From: Leifsonia aquatica
GTDB taxonomy: Bacteria; Actinomycetota; Actinomycetes; Actinomycetales; Microbacteriaceae
Assembly: GCF_014190775.1 (NCBI RefSeq)
Contig: NZ_JACHVP010000001.1
Location: forward strand, 1,860,001 to 1,924,000
Length of the DNA: 64,000 nt
Direction: 5' to 3'
Shown: piece by piece, positions 1 to 8,190 of the stretch
How the letters are laid out: every line of letters starts with the position of its first letter
Numbering within the stretch: the first letter of the stretch is position 1
Notes under the pieces: model-generated
Seen by the model: only the letters and a program-made list of their open reading frames with translations
What the model was told of the DNA's origin: nothing
The model's database searches: none
Position numbers and translations under genes: made by a program

Positions 1-549
1 CTTGCCGCGCACCTCCCCCGCCCGGTGGACGGCGTGCCACGCGACGGCGGCGGGCTCGGCGAGTGCGGCGGTCCGCAACGGGAGCCCGTGAGGTAGTGCC
101 CGGAGCATCCGCGTCGGGAGGACGACCCGGTCGGCGAAGGCGCCGGCGGTGTGCGGGACGCGTGCCGCGCTGCCGAGGTAGGTCGCTCCGGGCGCGAGGT
201 TGGGCCGGTCCTCGGGGTAGCGGGAGCCGTCGCCGGGGAGCGGTGTCGCGGGATGCACGGCGACCGGCGTGCCTGCGGCGGGCCCGGATCCATCGGCCGC
301 GGCGGCCTCCACGACGCCGACGACCTCGTGCCCGAGCACCATCGGCGCGCGGAGGATCGACTCCCCCGCCGCTCCGTGGGTCCAGTAGTGCAGGTCGGAC
401 CCGCAGACGCCCCCGTAGGCGATGGCGATGACGGCCTCGTCGGGTGCGGGATCGGCGAGCGGGAGGTCCTCGACGCGCAGATCGCCGGCGGCATGGGCGA
501 CGACGGCACGGGTCGTGCGGGTCGTGCTGGTCGTGCTGGTCGTTTCCAC
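1..549 (-). CDS. idnD: Zinc-binding alcohol dehydrogenase family, L-idonate 5-dehydrogenase-like (partial)
   Basis: This is the N-terminal part of a medium-chain dehydrogenase; the rest lies beyond the left edge. L-idonate 5-dehydrogenase oxidises L-idonate to 5-keto-D-gluconate. The catalytic-zinc region reads GGVCGSDLHY and LGHEVVG, and a later stretch (YLGSAARVPHTAGAFADR) matches the GSA...PH..G.F pattern of IdnD. The four structural-zinc cysteines normally found between these blocks are absent, replaced by a Pro/Gly/Asp-rich stretch. The GTG start at 547-549 lies 2 nt after the stop of the IdnO-like gene, so it is the last visible gene of a leftward operon. Family is clear; the exact substrate is inferred from similarity and the neighbour. 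Confidence 0.8.
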   Translation of the reverse strand, partial: METTSTTSTTRTTRAVVAHAAGDLRVEDLPLADPAPDEAVIAIAYGGVCGSDLHYWTHGAAGESILRAPMVLGHEVVGVVEAAAADGSGPAAGTPVAVHPATPLPGDGSRYPEDRPNLAPGATYLGSAARVPHTAGAFADRVVLPTRMLRALPHGLPLRTAALAEPAAVAWHAVHRAGEVRGK

Positions 550-551
550 CG

Positions 552-1322
552 TCACACCACCACCGTCATGCCGCCGTCGACGAAGACGACCTGGCCGTTC
601 ACGTAGTCGGAGGCCGGCGACGAGAGCCACACGGCGGGGCCGACCAGGTCGGCGACCGTTCCCCAGCGTCCGGCGGGCGTGCGCCCGACGATCCAGGCGT
701 TGAACGCCGTGTCGTCGACCAGGTTCTGCGTCATCTCGGTGTGGATGTAGCCGGGCGCGATCGCGTTGATCTGCAGCCCGCTCGCCGCCCACTCCGCCGT
801 CATCGCGCGGGTCAGATTGCGCAGCCCGCCCTTCGCGGCCGTGTACGGCCCGATGGTCCGGCGGGCGAGGTCGGCCTGCACGGACGCGATGTTGACGATC
901 TTGCCGTGGCCGCGCTCGATCATGCCGCGCGCGACGGTGCGCCCGACGAGGAAGGCACTGGTGAGGTCGGTGCGCAGCACACGGTCCCAGTCCTCGCGGC
1001 TGACGTCGAGGAGCGGCTCGCGATGCTGGACGCCGGCATTGTTGACCAGGATCTCCAGCGGCCCGACCTCCGCTTCGATGCGCTCGACGGCCGCCACGAC
1101 CGCGCTCTCGTCGGTGATGTCGAAGGCGAGGGCGTGGATGCGTTCGCCGTGCTCGGCCGCGAGCGCCTCCCGGGTCGCCGCGAGCCGAGCGGCGTCGAGC
1201 CCGTTGAGCACAACGGTCGCTCCGGCGGCCGCGAGGCCGTCCGCCAGCGCACGGCCGATGCCGCGACTCGAACCGGTCACGAGAGCCACGCGTCCTGTGA
1301 GATCGAAGGGGTTGGCTGTCAT
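552..1322 (-). CDS. idnO: SDR oxidoreductase, gluconate 5-dehydrogenase-like
   Basis: This 256-residue short-chain dehydrogenase probably interconverts 5-ketogluconate and gluconate with NAD(P)H in the cytoplasm. The Rossmann motif TGSSRGIG is at residues 16-23, NNAG at 94-97, the catalytic Ser at 147 and YxxxK at 160-164. The C-terminal segments IAPGYIHTEMT and SDYVNGQVVFVDGGM closely resemble IdnO/Ga5DH. Its ATG overlaps the upstream FAH-family stop by 4 nt (ATGA), and an AGAGGA ribosome-binding site precedes it. Sitting beside an IdnD-like gene, it suggests an idonate/ketogluconate pathway that would feed gluconate. Family is certain and the substrate likely. Confidence 0.85.
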   Translation of the reverse strand: MTANPFDLTGRVALVTGSSRGIGRALADGLAAAGATVVLNGLDAARLAATREALAAEHGERIHALAFDITDESAVVAAVERIEAEVGPLEILVNNAGVQHREPLLDVSREDWDRVLRTDLTSAFLVGRTVARGMIERGHGKIVNIASVQADLARRTIGPYTAAKGGLRNLTRAMTAEWAASGLQINAIAPGYIHTEMTQNLVDDTAFNAWIVGRTPAGRWGTVADLVGPAVWLSSPASDYVNGQVVFVDGGMTVVV

Positions 1323-2077
1323 GCTGATCCTCTCTGGAGTCCACCGGCGGCGACCACCGGGTTGGTGAGTTCGCCGAGGCCGTCGATGCGGATCCGCGCC
1401 GTGTCCCCGGCCCCGATCGGAACGGCGGTTCCGGGGCAGCCGGTCAGCACCACGTCGCCCGGGCCGAGTTCGAGCACGCCCGTCAGATAGACGAGCAGTT
1501 CTACGACGCCGCGGGCGAGTCCGTCGACCGATCCGGTGGCGACTCCCCCGCCGGCCTCGGCGCGGATGCCGAGACCCGCGGGTTCGAGGCCGGTCTCGAT
1601 CCACGGCCCGAGCGGCGTGAAACCATCACCGTTCTTGGCCTGGGTCAGGAGGGAGTCGCGCGCGATCTGGTCGACCGCCGTCACGTCGTTCCCGATCGTG
1701 AATCCGAGCACGTGCGCCGCCACGTCCTCCGCCCGCAGGTGCCGTGCGCGGCGGCGCACGACGACGGCGAGCTCCCCCTCCGCGACCACCGCGCCGACGG
1801 CCGGGTCGAGCACGATCGGATCGCCCGGCCCGACGACCGTGCGGGCCGACTTGGCGAACGCCTGCGGCGGGAGCTCCGCGTCGAGGGCGCCGGAGTTGTG
1901 CGCCATCCCGAGCACGATCCGCGGCTCGACGGGGGCCGCGAGCGGGGCATCGGCGGCGAAACGCTCACCGGTTCGGCGTGGGGCATCGGCGAACAGGTCG
2001 TCGATCGCGTGCCACTCCCCGTCCGACCATTCGGCGGGCACGGCCCCGAGGTCCGTGCGGACGCGGGTGAGCCGCAT
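1319..2077 (-). CDS. Fumarylacetoacetate hydrolase (FAH) family protein
   Basis: This 252-residue protein has the FAH catalytic core: an ExE pair at 100/102 (AEGELAVVV), Asp131 in GNDVTAVD, and Lys148 in AKNGDGFTPLGPWI. Together these bind the divalent metal and the keto-acid substrate. Family members cleave C-C bonds, or decarboxylate, isomerise or dehydrate 2-keto-acids. Here a role on a sugar-acid-derived keto acid is plausible but unproven. The ATG overlaps the stop of the transporter gene by 1 nt (TGATG), and its own stop overlaps idnO by 4 nt, so the operon is translationally coupled. Confidence 0.85.
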   Translation of the reverse strand: MRLTRVRTDLGAVPAEWSDGEWHAIDDLFADAPRRTGERFAADAPLAAPVEPRIVLGMAHNSGALDAELPPQAFAKSARTVVGPGDPIVLDPAVGAVVAEGELAVVVRRRARHLRAEDVAAHVLGFTIGNDVTAVDQIARDSLLTQAKNGDGFTPLGPWIETGLEPAGLGIRAEAGGGVATGSVDGLARGVVELLVYLTGVLELGPGDVVLTGCPGTAVPIGAGDTARIRIDGLGELTNPVVAAGGLQRGSA

Positions 2078-3507
2078 CAGCGGGTACGCGTCGCGGCGAG
2101 CGTGCGCTGGTGCTCGCGGCGCGACACCGTCGGCGAGGGCCGGCTCGTGACGTCGACGTACGAGTCGTCGATGGCGTCGGTGAGGAGGTTGAGGTCGCGG
2201 GCCCGCGTCTCCGGCGTGACGAAGGTCGCCCAGAGGGTGATCGCGGTCAGCACCAGGACGTAGATGGCGAGCGGCCACCACGAGTTCCCGAAGGCTCCGA
2301 GCAGCACGGCGCCGATCAACGGCGCGATGCCGCCGGCGAGCACCGCACTGAACTCACGCGAGATCGCGACGCCGATGTAGCGGCGGCGGTTGCCGAACAG
2401 CTCCGGGAGGGTGGCGCACTGGGCGCCGAGCATCACGTTCACGCCGACGCCGTAGGTGATGGCGAGCACCGGGATGATCAGCCACACCGAGCCCATCGAC
2501 ATCAGCCACCAGGCGGGGATCGCCAGGACGAGCTGGATGATCGCACCGATGCGGTAGACGCGCATGCGGCCGAAGCGGTCGCTGAGGCTGCCCGCGAACG
2601 GGATGACGAAGATGCCGAGGGCGGCGCCGATGGCGATCGCGAGCGGGCCCATCCACGGCTCGGCCCCGACCACGGTGGTCACGAAGGTCACCGCGAGGGT
2701 CTGGTACAGCGCGGATCCGCCGTTCTCGGCCATCCGCAGGCCGATGCCGCGGATGATCGTGCGCCACGACTGCGTGAACGCCTCGCCGAGCGGGTTCTTC
2801 GCAACCTGCTCCTGCGCCTCGAGGGTGATGAAGGCCGGCGACTCGCGCAGGCGGAGGCGGATGAAGATGGCGACGATGATCAGGAGCACCGAGGCCAGGA
2901 ACGGGATGCGCCACAGCCAGTCGTGCACGATCTGCGGGTCCACCAGGCCGAGGAGGAAGAAGACGACCGAGGCCAGGATGGTCCCGACCATGATGCCGAC
3001 GAACGGCAGCGAGGCGAAGTAGCCGCGGCGGCGCACCGGCGCGTACTCGGCCATCAGGGTAGTCGCGCCGGCCTGCTCCGCGCCGGCGCCGAAGCCCTGG
3101 AGCAGGCGCAGGATCACGAGGAGGATCGGCGCCCAGATGCCGATCTGCTCTCCCGTCGGCAGCACGCCGATCAGCGTGCTCGCCCCGCCCATGAGCGAGA
3201 TCGTGACGATCAGGACGGTCTTGCGGCCGATCTTGTCGCCGAGCGCTCCGAAGAACAGGCCGCCGAACGGCCGGGCGAAGAAGCCGACCGCGTAGGTGGC
3301 GAACGCGGCGGCGACCGCGGCGCCCGGGCCGAGGGCCGGGAAGAACAGCTGCCCGAACACGAGCGCGGAGGCCAGGCCGTACAGGGCGAAGTCGTAGTAC
3401 TCCAGCGCGCTTCCGACGCTGGAGGCCAGGGTGGCGCGGCGCAGATTGGCCGCGTAGTCGGGGTCGTTCGAACCGCGCAGTTCGCTCGCAGAGCGGTCAG
3501 TGCTCAT
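2077..3507 (-). CDS. MHS-family MFS transporter (metabolite:H+ symporter)
   Basis: This 476-residue inner-membrane protein has about 12 hydrophobic segments. It shows the MHS signatures LEYYDFALYG near the first helix, FARPFGG, and GDKIGRK in the loop between helices 2 and 3. Relatives import organic acids or sugar acids with protons, which suits the dehydrogenases encoded downstream. ATG at 3507 is preceded by GGAGGACACCCCC, a good ribosome-binding site. It heads the leftward operon transporter-FAH-idnO-idnD. The C-terminal tail after the last helix is hydrophilic. The substrate is not readable from sequence. Confidence 0.88.
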   Translation of the reverse strand: MSTDRSASELRGSNDPDYAANLRRATLASSVGSALEYYDFALYGLASALVFGQLFFPALGPGAAVAAAFATYAVGFFARPFGGLFFGALGDKIGRKTVLIVTISLMGGASTLIGVLPTGEQIGIWAPILLVILRLLQGFGAGAEQAGATTLMAEYAPVRRRGYFASLPFVGIMVGTILASVVFFLLGLVDPQIVHDWLWRIPFLASVLLIIVAIFIRLRLRESPAFITLEAQEQVAKNPLGEAFTQSWRTIIRGIGLRMAENGGSALYQTLAVTFVTTVVGAEPWMGPLAIAIGAALGIFVIPFAGSLSDRFGRMRVYRIGAIIQLVLAIPAWWLMSMGSVWLIIPVLAITYGVGVNVMLGAQCATLPELFGNRRRYIGVAISREFSAVLAGGIAPLIGAVLLGAFGNSWWPLAIYVLVLTAITLWATFVTPETRARDLNLLTDAIDDSYVDVTSRPSPTVSRREHQRTLAATRTR

Positions 3508-3615
3508 GGGGGTGTCCTCCTGCACAGGACCCCGTCGGCATCGTCGCGTGACGTCGTCGCGTGACATCGTCGTCCGGGGGTCGGCTTGCACGGGCGTCGT
3601 CGCCCGCTGACGTCG

Positions 3616-3644
3616 ACCATAACACTCTGCTGAACACGGTTCAA
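3616..3644 (-). promoter_or_regulatory. Promoter of the transporter operon
   Basis: On the minus strand a -35 TTGAAC (3639-3644) and a -10 TATGGT (3616-3621) are separated by exactly 17 bp. They lie about 110 bp upstream of the transporter start. The -35 box overlaps the IclR-like palindrome, as expected for a repressible promoter. Confidence 0.55.
3631..3643. promoter_or_regulatory. IclR-type operator (copy 1)
   Basis: TGAACACGGTTCA is a perfect TGAAC-N3-GTTCA palindrome upstream of the transporter operon. The same TGAAC-N3-GTTCA core recurs at 5626-5638, in the control region between the hydroxyacid dehydrogenase and the reductase gene. The IclR gene lies between the two copies. This makes it the probable binding site of that regulator. 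Confidence 0.6.
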
Positions 3645-3677
3645 CCCACTGAACACTTTTGGATGCGTCGGAGTGCC

Positions 3678-4478
3678 TCAGGTGACGATGTGGCCCGTCA
3701 GCGCCTCGGTCGCCAGGTTCATCGGGTTCGACATCCGGCGCCCGACGATGTGGAGCTCGGTGAGCAGCTCGGCGAGCACCTCGTCGGTGAACGCGGACTC
3801 CAGCAGCGAGGCGCCGAGCGCGAGCGAGACCTCACCGCTCGACTGCGGCGGGACCACGACGGCGAACCCGGCGAGCCCCGGATAGACCTCGCCGTGGTCG
3901 AGGCTGTAGCCGCGTTCGCGGGTCGCGTCGATCTTCGCGATCAGTCCGTCGAGGGAGGTCGTGGAGCGGTCGGTGAACGCCGGCCGCGTCTCGTCGTCGG
4001 CGAAGCGGCGCGCGATCTCGTCGTTGCTCAGCTCGGCGAGCAGGGCGTTGCCGACGGCAGTGATGGAGGCCGGATAGCGGGAGCCGATGCCGGCCGAGAG
4101 GCGGAACGGCGCGCGACCCACGTGCGCGCCGACATAGATGACGTGCGTCCCGTCCAGCACCGCGAGCTGCGTGCGCTCGTGTCGCAGGACCTCGGAGTCG
4201 GCGCAGGCGCGGTAGAACTCGAGCACGGGATCGAACGCGCGGAGGTACGCCCCGCCCAGCTCGACGACCTTGCGGCCCAGCACGTAGCCGGTGTCGCTGC
4301 GGCGCACCAGGCCGCCCTCCTCCAGCGCGGAGATCACGTTGAGGGTCGACGACTTCGCGGCGCCGAGGCCGCGCGCCAGCTCGCTCAGGGTCAGCGGCTC
4401 ACCGAGCGCGTCGCCGAGCAGGTCGAGCACCCGCACGGCCCGCGCGACCGCGGGAGCCTTCTCTGCGGCATCGGTCAT
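3678..4478 (-). CDS. IclR-family transcriptional regulator
   Basis: This 266-residue protein has an N-terminal winged helix-turn-helix (about residues 10-70, LSELARGLGAAKSSTLNVI) and a C-terminal IclR effector-binding domain (about 85-250). IclR proteins are usually dimers controlling carboxylate or sugar-acid catabolism. ATG at 4478 follows a good GAGGAG site. It lies 27 bp downstream of the hydroxyacid dehydrogenase, in the same direction, and so is probably co-transcribed with it. Two matching palindromes flank this two-gene unit and are its likely operators. The effector is unknown, presumably a sugar acid. Confidence 0.88.
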   Translation of the reverse strand: MTDAAEKAPAVARAVRVLDLLGDALGEPLTLSELARGLGAAKSSTLNVISALEEGGLVRRSDTGYVLGRKVVELGGAYLRAFDPVLEFYRACADSEVLRHERTQLAVLDGTHVIYVGAHVGRAPFRLSAGIGSRYPASITAVGNALLAELSNDEIARRFADDETRPAFTDRSTTSLDGLIAKIDATRERGYSLDHGEVYPGLAGFAVVVPPQSSGEVSLALGASLLESAFTDEVLAELLTELHIVGRRMSNPMNLATEALTGHIVT

Positions 4479-4505
4479 GTCGGCTCCTCATCGGTCGTCG
4501 CCGCG

Positions 4506-5558
4506 TCAGTAGAAGTCGACGGTGTCGACCCGGTTGCGCAGCGGGCGCCCATCCAGCAGGCGCGTGGCGTTGTCTGCGAACAATTCTGCGATGCGCCGCT
4601 CTTCGCCGGTCGTCAACGCGGCCGTGTGCGGGCTCATCAGCACGCGCGGGTGCGTCCACAACGGGCTCTCCTGCGGCAGCGGCTCGACCGCTGTGACGTC
4701 GAGGGCGGCGAAGCCGACCCGTCCGGCGTCGAGTGCGGCGAGCAAGGCCTCCTCGTCGATCACGGTGCCGCGGCCGACGTTGACCACCGTCACCCCGGGC
4801 TTCGCGGCCTCGAAGAAGGAGGCGCCCAGCATGCGCTCGGTCGCGGCCGTCCCGGGGAGGGCGACCACCACGGCGTCGACGCGGCCGGCGACCTCCGCGA
4901 TCGCGGCCGGGCTCACCACCTCGTCGACGTCGGGCACGGCGCGTTCGTGACGGGAGGTCCCGATCACGTGCGCACCGAAGGCCTTCAGCAGTCGCGCGAC
5001 CTCCGCCCCGATGCCGCCGAGGCCGAGGACGAGCACGGTCTGCTCGGCCAGCTGTCCCATCCCCCAGCGTCCGGGCCATTGACGGTCGCGCTGGTCCGCC
5101 GCCAGGCGCGGAAGGTCCTTCGCTCCGGCGAGCAGGCCGAACAGGGCGAACTCGGCGAGCGGCCCGCCGTGCACTCCGGCAGAGGTCGTGAAGGCGACGC
5201 GCTCCAGCTCCGCCTCGGTGAGGCCGGCGGCCTTGACGGTGCCGCCGCCTCCCGCGGCCATCGTGTGCATCCAGCGGAGGCCGGGGTTCGCGCGCACGGC
5301 GCGGGCGATCTGCGCGGCGTCGAGGTCGGGGACGCCGTACACGGCGTCGGCCGCATCGATCATCGCCTCGAAGCGCTCCTGCTGCTCGGGCGTCCGGCGG
5401 AAGGCGGGATCCCCGCCGAAATCAGCCGGGTGCCGCATCGGCGGCAGCAGCTCGGGGTCGTGGTCCAGGCGGATGCGCGGCTCGCGCTCCACCAGGAGGT
5501 CGGCGTGCTCGGGCTTCAGGGGCGTCGCCACGGCGACGCGGAGCTCGGTTGTGGTCAC
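4506..5558 (-). CDS. D-isomer-specific 2-hydroxyacid dehydrogenase
   Basis: This 350-residue NAD(P)-dependent dehydrogenase interconverts a 2-keto acid and a D-2-hydroxy acid (glyoxylate/hydroxypyruvate/2-ketogluconate reductase type). The nucleotide-binding motif GLGGIG is at 179-184. The catalytic triad is Arg263 (NVGRG), Glu292 (AVEPLP) and His311 (SPHTA). I chose GTG at 5558 because GAGGACGAAG sits just upstream; an in-frame ATG at 5612 lies inside the control region and lacks such a site. It is followed closely by the IclR gene. Its place beside idonate-type enzymes suggests a ketogluconate or hydroxypyruvate substrate. Confidence 0.87.
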   Translation of the reverse strand: MTTTELRVAVATPLKPEHADLLVEREPRIRLDHDPELLPPMRHPADFGGDPAFRRTPEQQERFEAMIDAADAVYGVPDLDAAQIARAVRANPGLRWMHTMAAGGGGTVKAAGLTEAELERVAFTTSAGVHGGPLAEFALFGLLAGAKDLPRLAADQRDRQWPGRWGMGQLAEQTVLVLGLGGIGAEVARLLKAFGAHVIGTSRHERAVPDVDEVVSPAAIAEVAGRVDAVVVALPGTAATERMLGASFFEAAKPGVTVVNVGRGTVIDEEALLAALDAGRVGFAALDVTAVEPLPQESPLWTHPRVLMSPHTAALTTGEERRIAELFADNATRLLDGRPLRNRVDTVDFY

Positions 5559-5615
5559 CTTCGTCCTCACTGTCTGCGGGGTAGAGTCCGGTAGACGGAC
5601 ACAGTCTATCAAGAA

Positions 5616-5645
5616 TTCACTCTACTGAACCGCGTTCACTATACT
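5616..5645 (+). promoter_or_regulatory. Promoter with IclR-type operator (copy 2), probably leaderless
   Basis: A TTCACT box (5616-5621) and TATACT (5640-5645) are 18 bp apart. The second TGAAC-N3-GTTCA palindrome (5626-5638) lies between them. TATACT is 6 nt before the ATG at 5652, so transcription should start at or next to the start codon. The spacer operator would block RNA polymerase directly. Confidence 0.6.
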
Positions 5646-5651
5646 GATCAC

Positions 5652-6575
5652 ATGACGAGCCAACGACAGCCTCGCTCCACCGTCGGCGTCCTCGGGCTGG
5701 GCAACATGGGCCGCCCGATGACGCTCAACCTGCTCCGCAGCGGGATCGCCTCCGTCGTCGTGCACGGACGCACGCGCGCCACCCTCGACGAGGCGGAGGC
5801 CGCAGGCGCGAACGTCGCCCCAACCGTGCGGGAGCTCGCCGCGCAGAGCGACATCGTGCTCTCGATGCTCCCCGACCTCCCGCAGCTGCGTGATCTGCTC
5901 GACGGCCCCGATGGCCTGCTGGCCGGCCTCGACCACCCGCTGCTGCTGGTCGTCGGCTCCACCTCCGCGCCCGACGGCATCCGCGAGCTGGCCGCCGAGC
6001 TCGGCTCCCGCACCGACGGCCTCGTCCGCGTGCTCGACGCACCGGTCAGCGGAGGCACGGACGGCGCCGAGGCCGCCGCTCTCGCCATCATGGTCGGCGG
6101 CGACCCGGACGATTTCGCTCGCGCGGAGCCTGTGCTCGCCACCATGGGGACGCCCGTCCTGCTCGGCCCGCTCGGCTCCGGCGAGGTCGCCAAGGCCTGC
6201 AACCAGATGATCGTCGCCTCCACCATCGTCGCCCTCAGCGAGGCCACCGTGATCGCCGAGCGCGCCGGGCTGGACGTAACGCGACTGCTCGACCTGCTCG
6301 GCGGCGGCTACGCTGGAAGCCGTCTGCTCGAGTCGCGCAAACAGCGTCTGGCCGAGAAGGACTACTCGGTCTCCGGGCCGGCGAAGTTCATGGTGAAAGA
6401 CCTCGGCTTCGCCCGCGCGGAGGCGGAGCGCACCGCGACGGCCACGCCCCAGCTCACGACGCTGCAGGACTTCTTCGGCCGACTGGTGGAGGCCGGCCTC
6501 GGCGACGACGACATCACGGTCGCGCAGGGCTTCATCGCCGCCTCCTCCCCCTCCCCGGAGCACACCCTCCCCTGA
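5652..6575 (+). CDS. NAD(P)-dependent oxidoreductase, 3-hydroxyisobutyrate dehydrogenase / tartronate semialdehyde reductase family
   Basis: This 307-residue beta-hydroxyacid dehydrogenase has the N-terminal cofactor motif GLGNMG at residues 15-20. The substrate-binding motif APVSGGTDGAE follows, with the catalytic Lys near residue 181 in KACNQMI. Family members reduce tartronate semialdehyde to glycerate or oxidise 3-hydroxyisobutyrate. The sugar-acid neighbours favour a semialdehyde reductase role, which is inference. It starts directly after a TATACT box with no ribosome-binding site, consistent with leaderless expression. gnd follows 53 bp downstream and may be co-transcribed. Confidence 0.85.
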   Translation: MTSQRQPRSTVGVLGLGNMGRPMTLNLLRSGIASVVVHGRTRATLDEAEAAGANVAPTVRELAAQSDIVLSMLPDLPQLRDLLDGPDGLLAGLDHPLLLVVGSTSAPDGIRELAAELGSRTDGLVRVLDAPVSGGTDGAEAAALAIMVGGDPDDFARAEPVLATMGTPVLLGPLGSGEVAKACNQMIVASTIVALSEATVIAERAGLDVTRLLDLLGGGYAGSRLLESRKQRLAEKDYSVSGPAKFMVKDLGFARAEAERTATATPQLTTLQDFFGRLVEAGLGDDDITVAQGFIAASSPSPEHTLP

Positions 6576-6628
6576 CCTCCCGTCGCGGCACCCGCCGCAG
6601 CAGACCACCGAGCACGAAGGAGCACCAC

Positions 6629-8086
6629 GTGTCACAGGAAGCAACCGCCAACATCGGAGTCGTCGGACTGGCGGTGATGGGGTCCAACCTGGCCCGCAAC
6701 CTCGCGTCCCGCGAGGGCAACACGGTCGCGGTCTACAACCGCACCTACGCCCGCACCGACGAGCTGATCGGCGCCCACCCGGAGGCCGGGTTCGTCGCCT
6801 CCGAGTCCATCGACGACTTCGTGGCGTCGCTGGCGAAGCCGCGCACGGCGATCATCATGGTCCAGGCGGGCAAGGGCACCGACGCCGTCATCGACCAGCT
6901 CGCCGAGCGCTTCGAGCCGGGCGACATCATCGTCGACGGCGGCAACGCCAACTTCCTCGACACCATCGAGCGCGAGAAGCGGATCAGCCCCTCCGGCATC
7001 CACTTCGTCGGCACCGGCATCTCCGGCGGCGAGGAGGGCGCGCTCAAGGGCCCGTCGATCATGCCCGGCGGCTCGGCCGAGTCGTACGAGACGCTCGGCC
7101 CGATCCTGGCGTCGATCGCCGCGGTCGCCGAAGGCGAGCCGTGCGTGACCCACGTCGGCACCGACGGCGCCGGCCACTTCGTGAAGATGATCCACAACGG
7201 CATCGAGTACGCGGACATGCAGCTCATCGCCGAGGCGTACGACCTCCTGCGCACCGTCGGTGGCCTGGAGCCGGCCGCCATCGCCGACGTGTTCACCGAG
7301 TGGAACAAGGGCTACCTCGAGTCGTACCTGATCGAGATCACCGCCGAGGTGCTCCGCCAGGTGGATGCCGAGACCGGCAAGCCGTTCGTCGACATCGTCC
7401 TCGACCAGGCCGGGTCGAAGGGCACCGGCGTCTGGACCGTGCAGAACGCCCTCGACCTGGGCGTACCGGTCGGCGGCATCGCCGAGGCCGTCTTCGCGCG
7501 CGCCGTCTCGTCCAAGCCGAACCAGCGCGCCGCCGTGCAGGCGACCATCCAGTCGCGCCCGGACGTGCAGAAGGCCGACGACGTCGCCGCCTTCGCCGAC
7601 GACGTCTCGAAGGCGCTCTACGCGTCGAAGGTCGTCGCCTACGCCCAGGGCTTCGACGCCATCATCGCCGGCGCCGAGAAGTACGGCTGGGACATCAACA
7701 AGGACAAGATCGCCAAGATCTGGCGCGGCGGCTGCATCATCCGCGCCCAGTTCCTCAACCGCATCGCCGACGCGTACGACGAGAACCCCGACATCGCCAC
7801 GCTGCTCGAGGCGCCGTACTTCGCCGACGCGGTGCGCGAGGGCGAGGCCGCCTGGCGCCGCATCGTCGCCACCGCCGCGCTCTCGGGCGTGCCGGTCCCC
7901 GGCTTCGGCGCCGCGCTGTCGTACTACGACTCGCTCGCGTCGAAGCGCCTGCCGGCCGCCCTGGTGCAGGGTCAGCGCGACTTCTTCGGCGCGCACACCT
8001 ACAAGCGCGTCGACAAGGACGGCACCTTCCACACGCTGTGGTCGGGCGACCGCACCGAGATCGAGTCCGAGGGCTCCAGCCACTGA
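6629..8086 (+). CDS. gnd: 6-phosphogluconate dehydrogenase, NADP-dependent, decarboxylating
   Basis: This enzyme converts 6-phosphogluconate and NADP+ to ribulose 5-phosphate, CO2 and NADPH in the oxidative pentose phosphate pathway. The 485-residue protein has the usual length for the long form. It shows GLAVMG at 12-17, the GGNANF and GTGISGGEEGA substrate motifs, catalytic Lys186 (KMIHNGIEY) and Glu193. The start is GTG, with GAAGGAG 6-12 nt upstream. Downstream of gluconate-producing enzymes it would complete the route from sugar acids to pentose phosphates, although no gluconate kinase is seen in the window. A strong palindrome follows the gene. Confidence 0.97.
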   Translation: MSQEATANIGVVGLAVMGSNLARNLASREGNTVAVYNRTYARTDELIGAHPEAGFVASESIDDFVASLAKPRTAIIMVQAGKGTDAVIDQLAERFEPGDIIVDGGNANFLDTIEREKRISPSGIHFVGTGISGGEEGALKGPSIMPGGSAESYETLGPILASIAAVAEGEPCVTHVGTDGAGHFVKMIHNGIEYADMQLIAEAYDLLRTVGGLEPAAIADVFTEWNKGYLESYLIEITAEVLRQVDAETGKPFVDIVLDQAGSKGTGVWTVQNALDLGVPVGGIAEAVFARAVSSKPNQRAAVQATIQSRPDVQKADDVAAFADDVSKALYASKVVAYAQGFDAIIAGAEKYGWDINKDKIAKIWRGGCIIRAQFLNRIADAYDENPDIATLLEAPYFADAVREGEAAWRRIVATAALSGVPVPGFGAALSYYDSLASKRLPAALVQGQRDFFGAHTYKRVDKDGTFHTLWSGDRTEIESEGSSH

Positions 8087-8106
8087 CACGCTGAGTCCCC
8101 AGCCGT

Positions 8107-8163
8107 CGAGTACAGGAAAAGTGCTCCGAATCCGCCCGATTCGGAGCACTTTTCCTGTACTCG
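8107..8163. terminator. Long perfect inverted repeat, probable bidirectional terminator
   Basis: Two perfectly complementary 26-nt arms (8107-8132 and 8138-8163) surround a CGCCC loop. Inside the arms a 12-bp GC-richer stem (GTGCTCCGAATC) is flanked by AAAA on the left and TTTT on the right. It can therefore act as a Rho-independent terminator in both directions. It lies 20 nt after the gnd stop. Confidence 0.75.
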
Positions 8164-8190
8164 GGGGCTGCGGGCGACGAGACTCGACAC

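Noticed and set aside
3561-5594. A 677-codon plus-strand frame opposite iclR and the hydroxyacid dehydrogenase
   Set aside because: It is a shadow of two well-supported minus-strand genes, with no recognisable domains.
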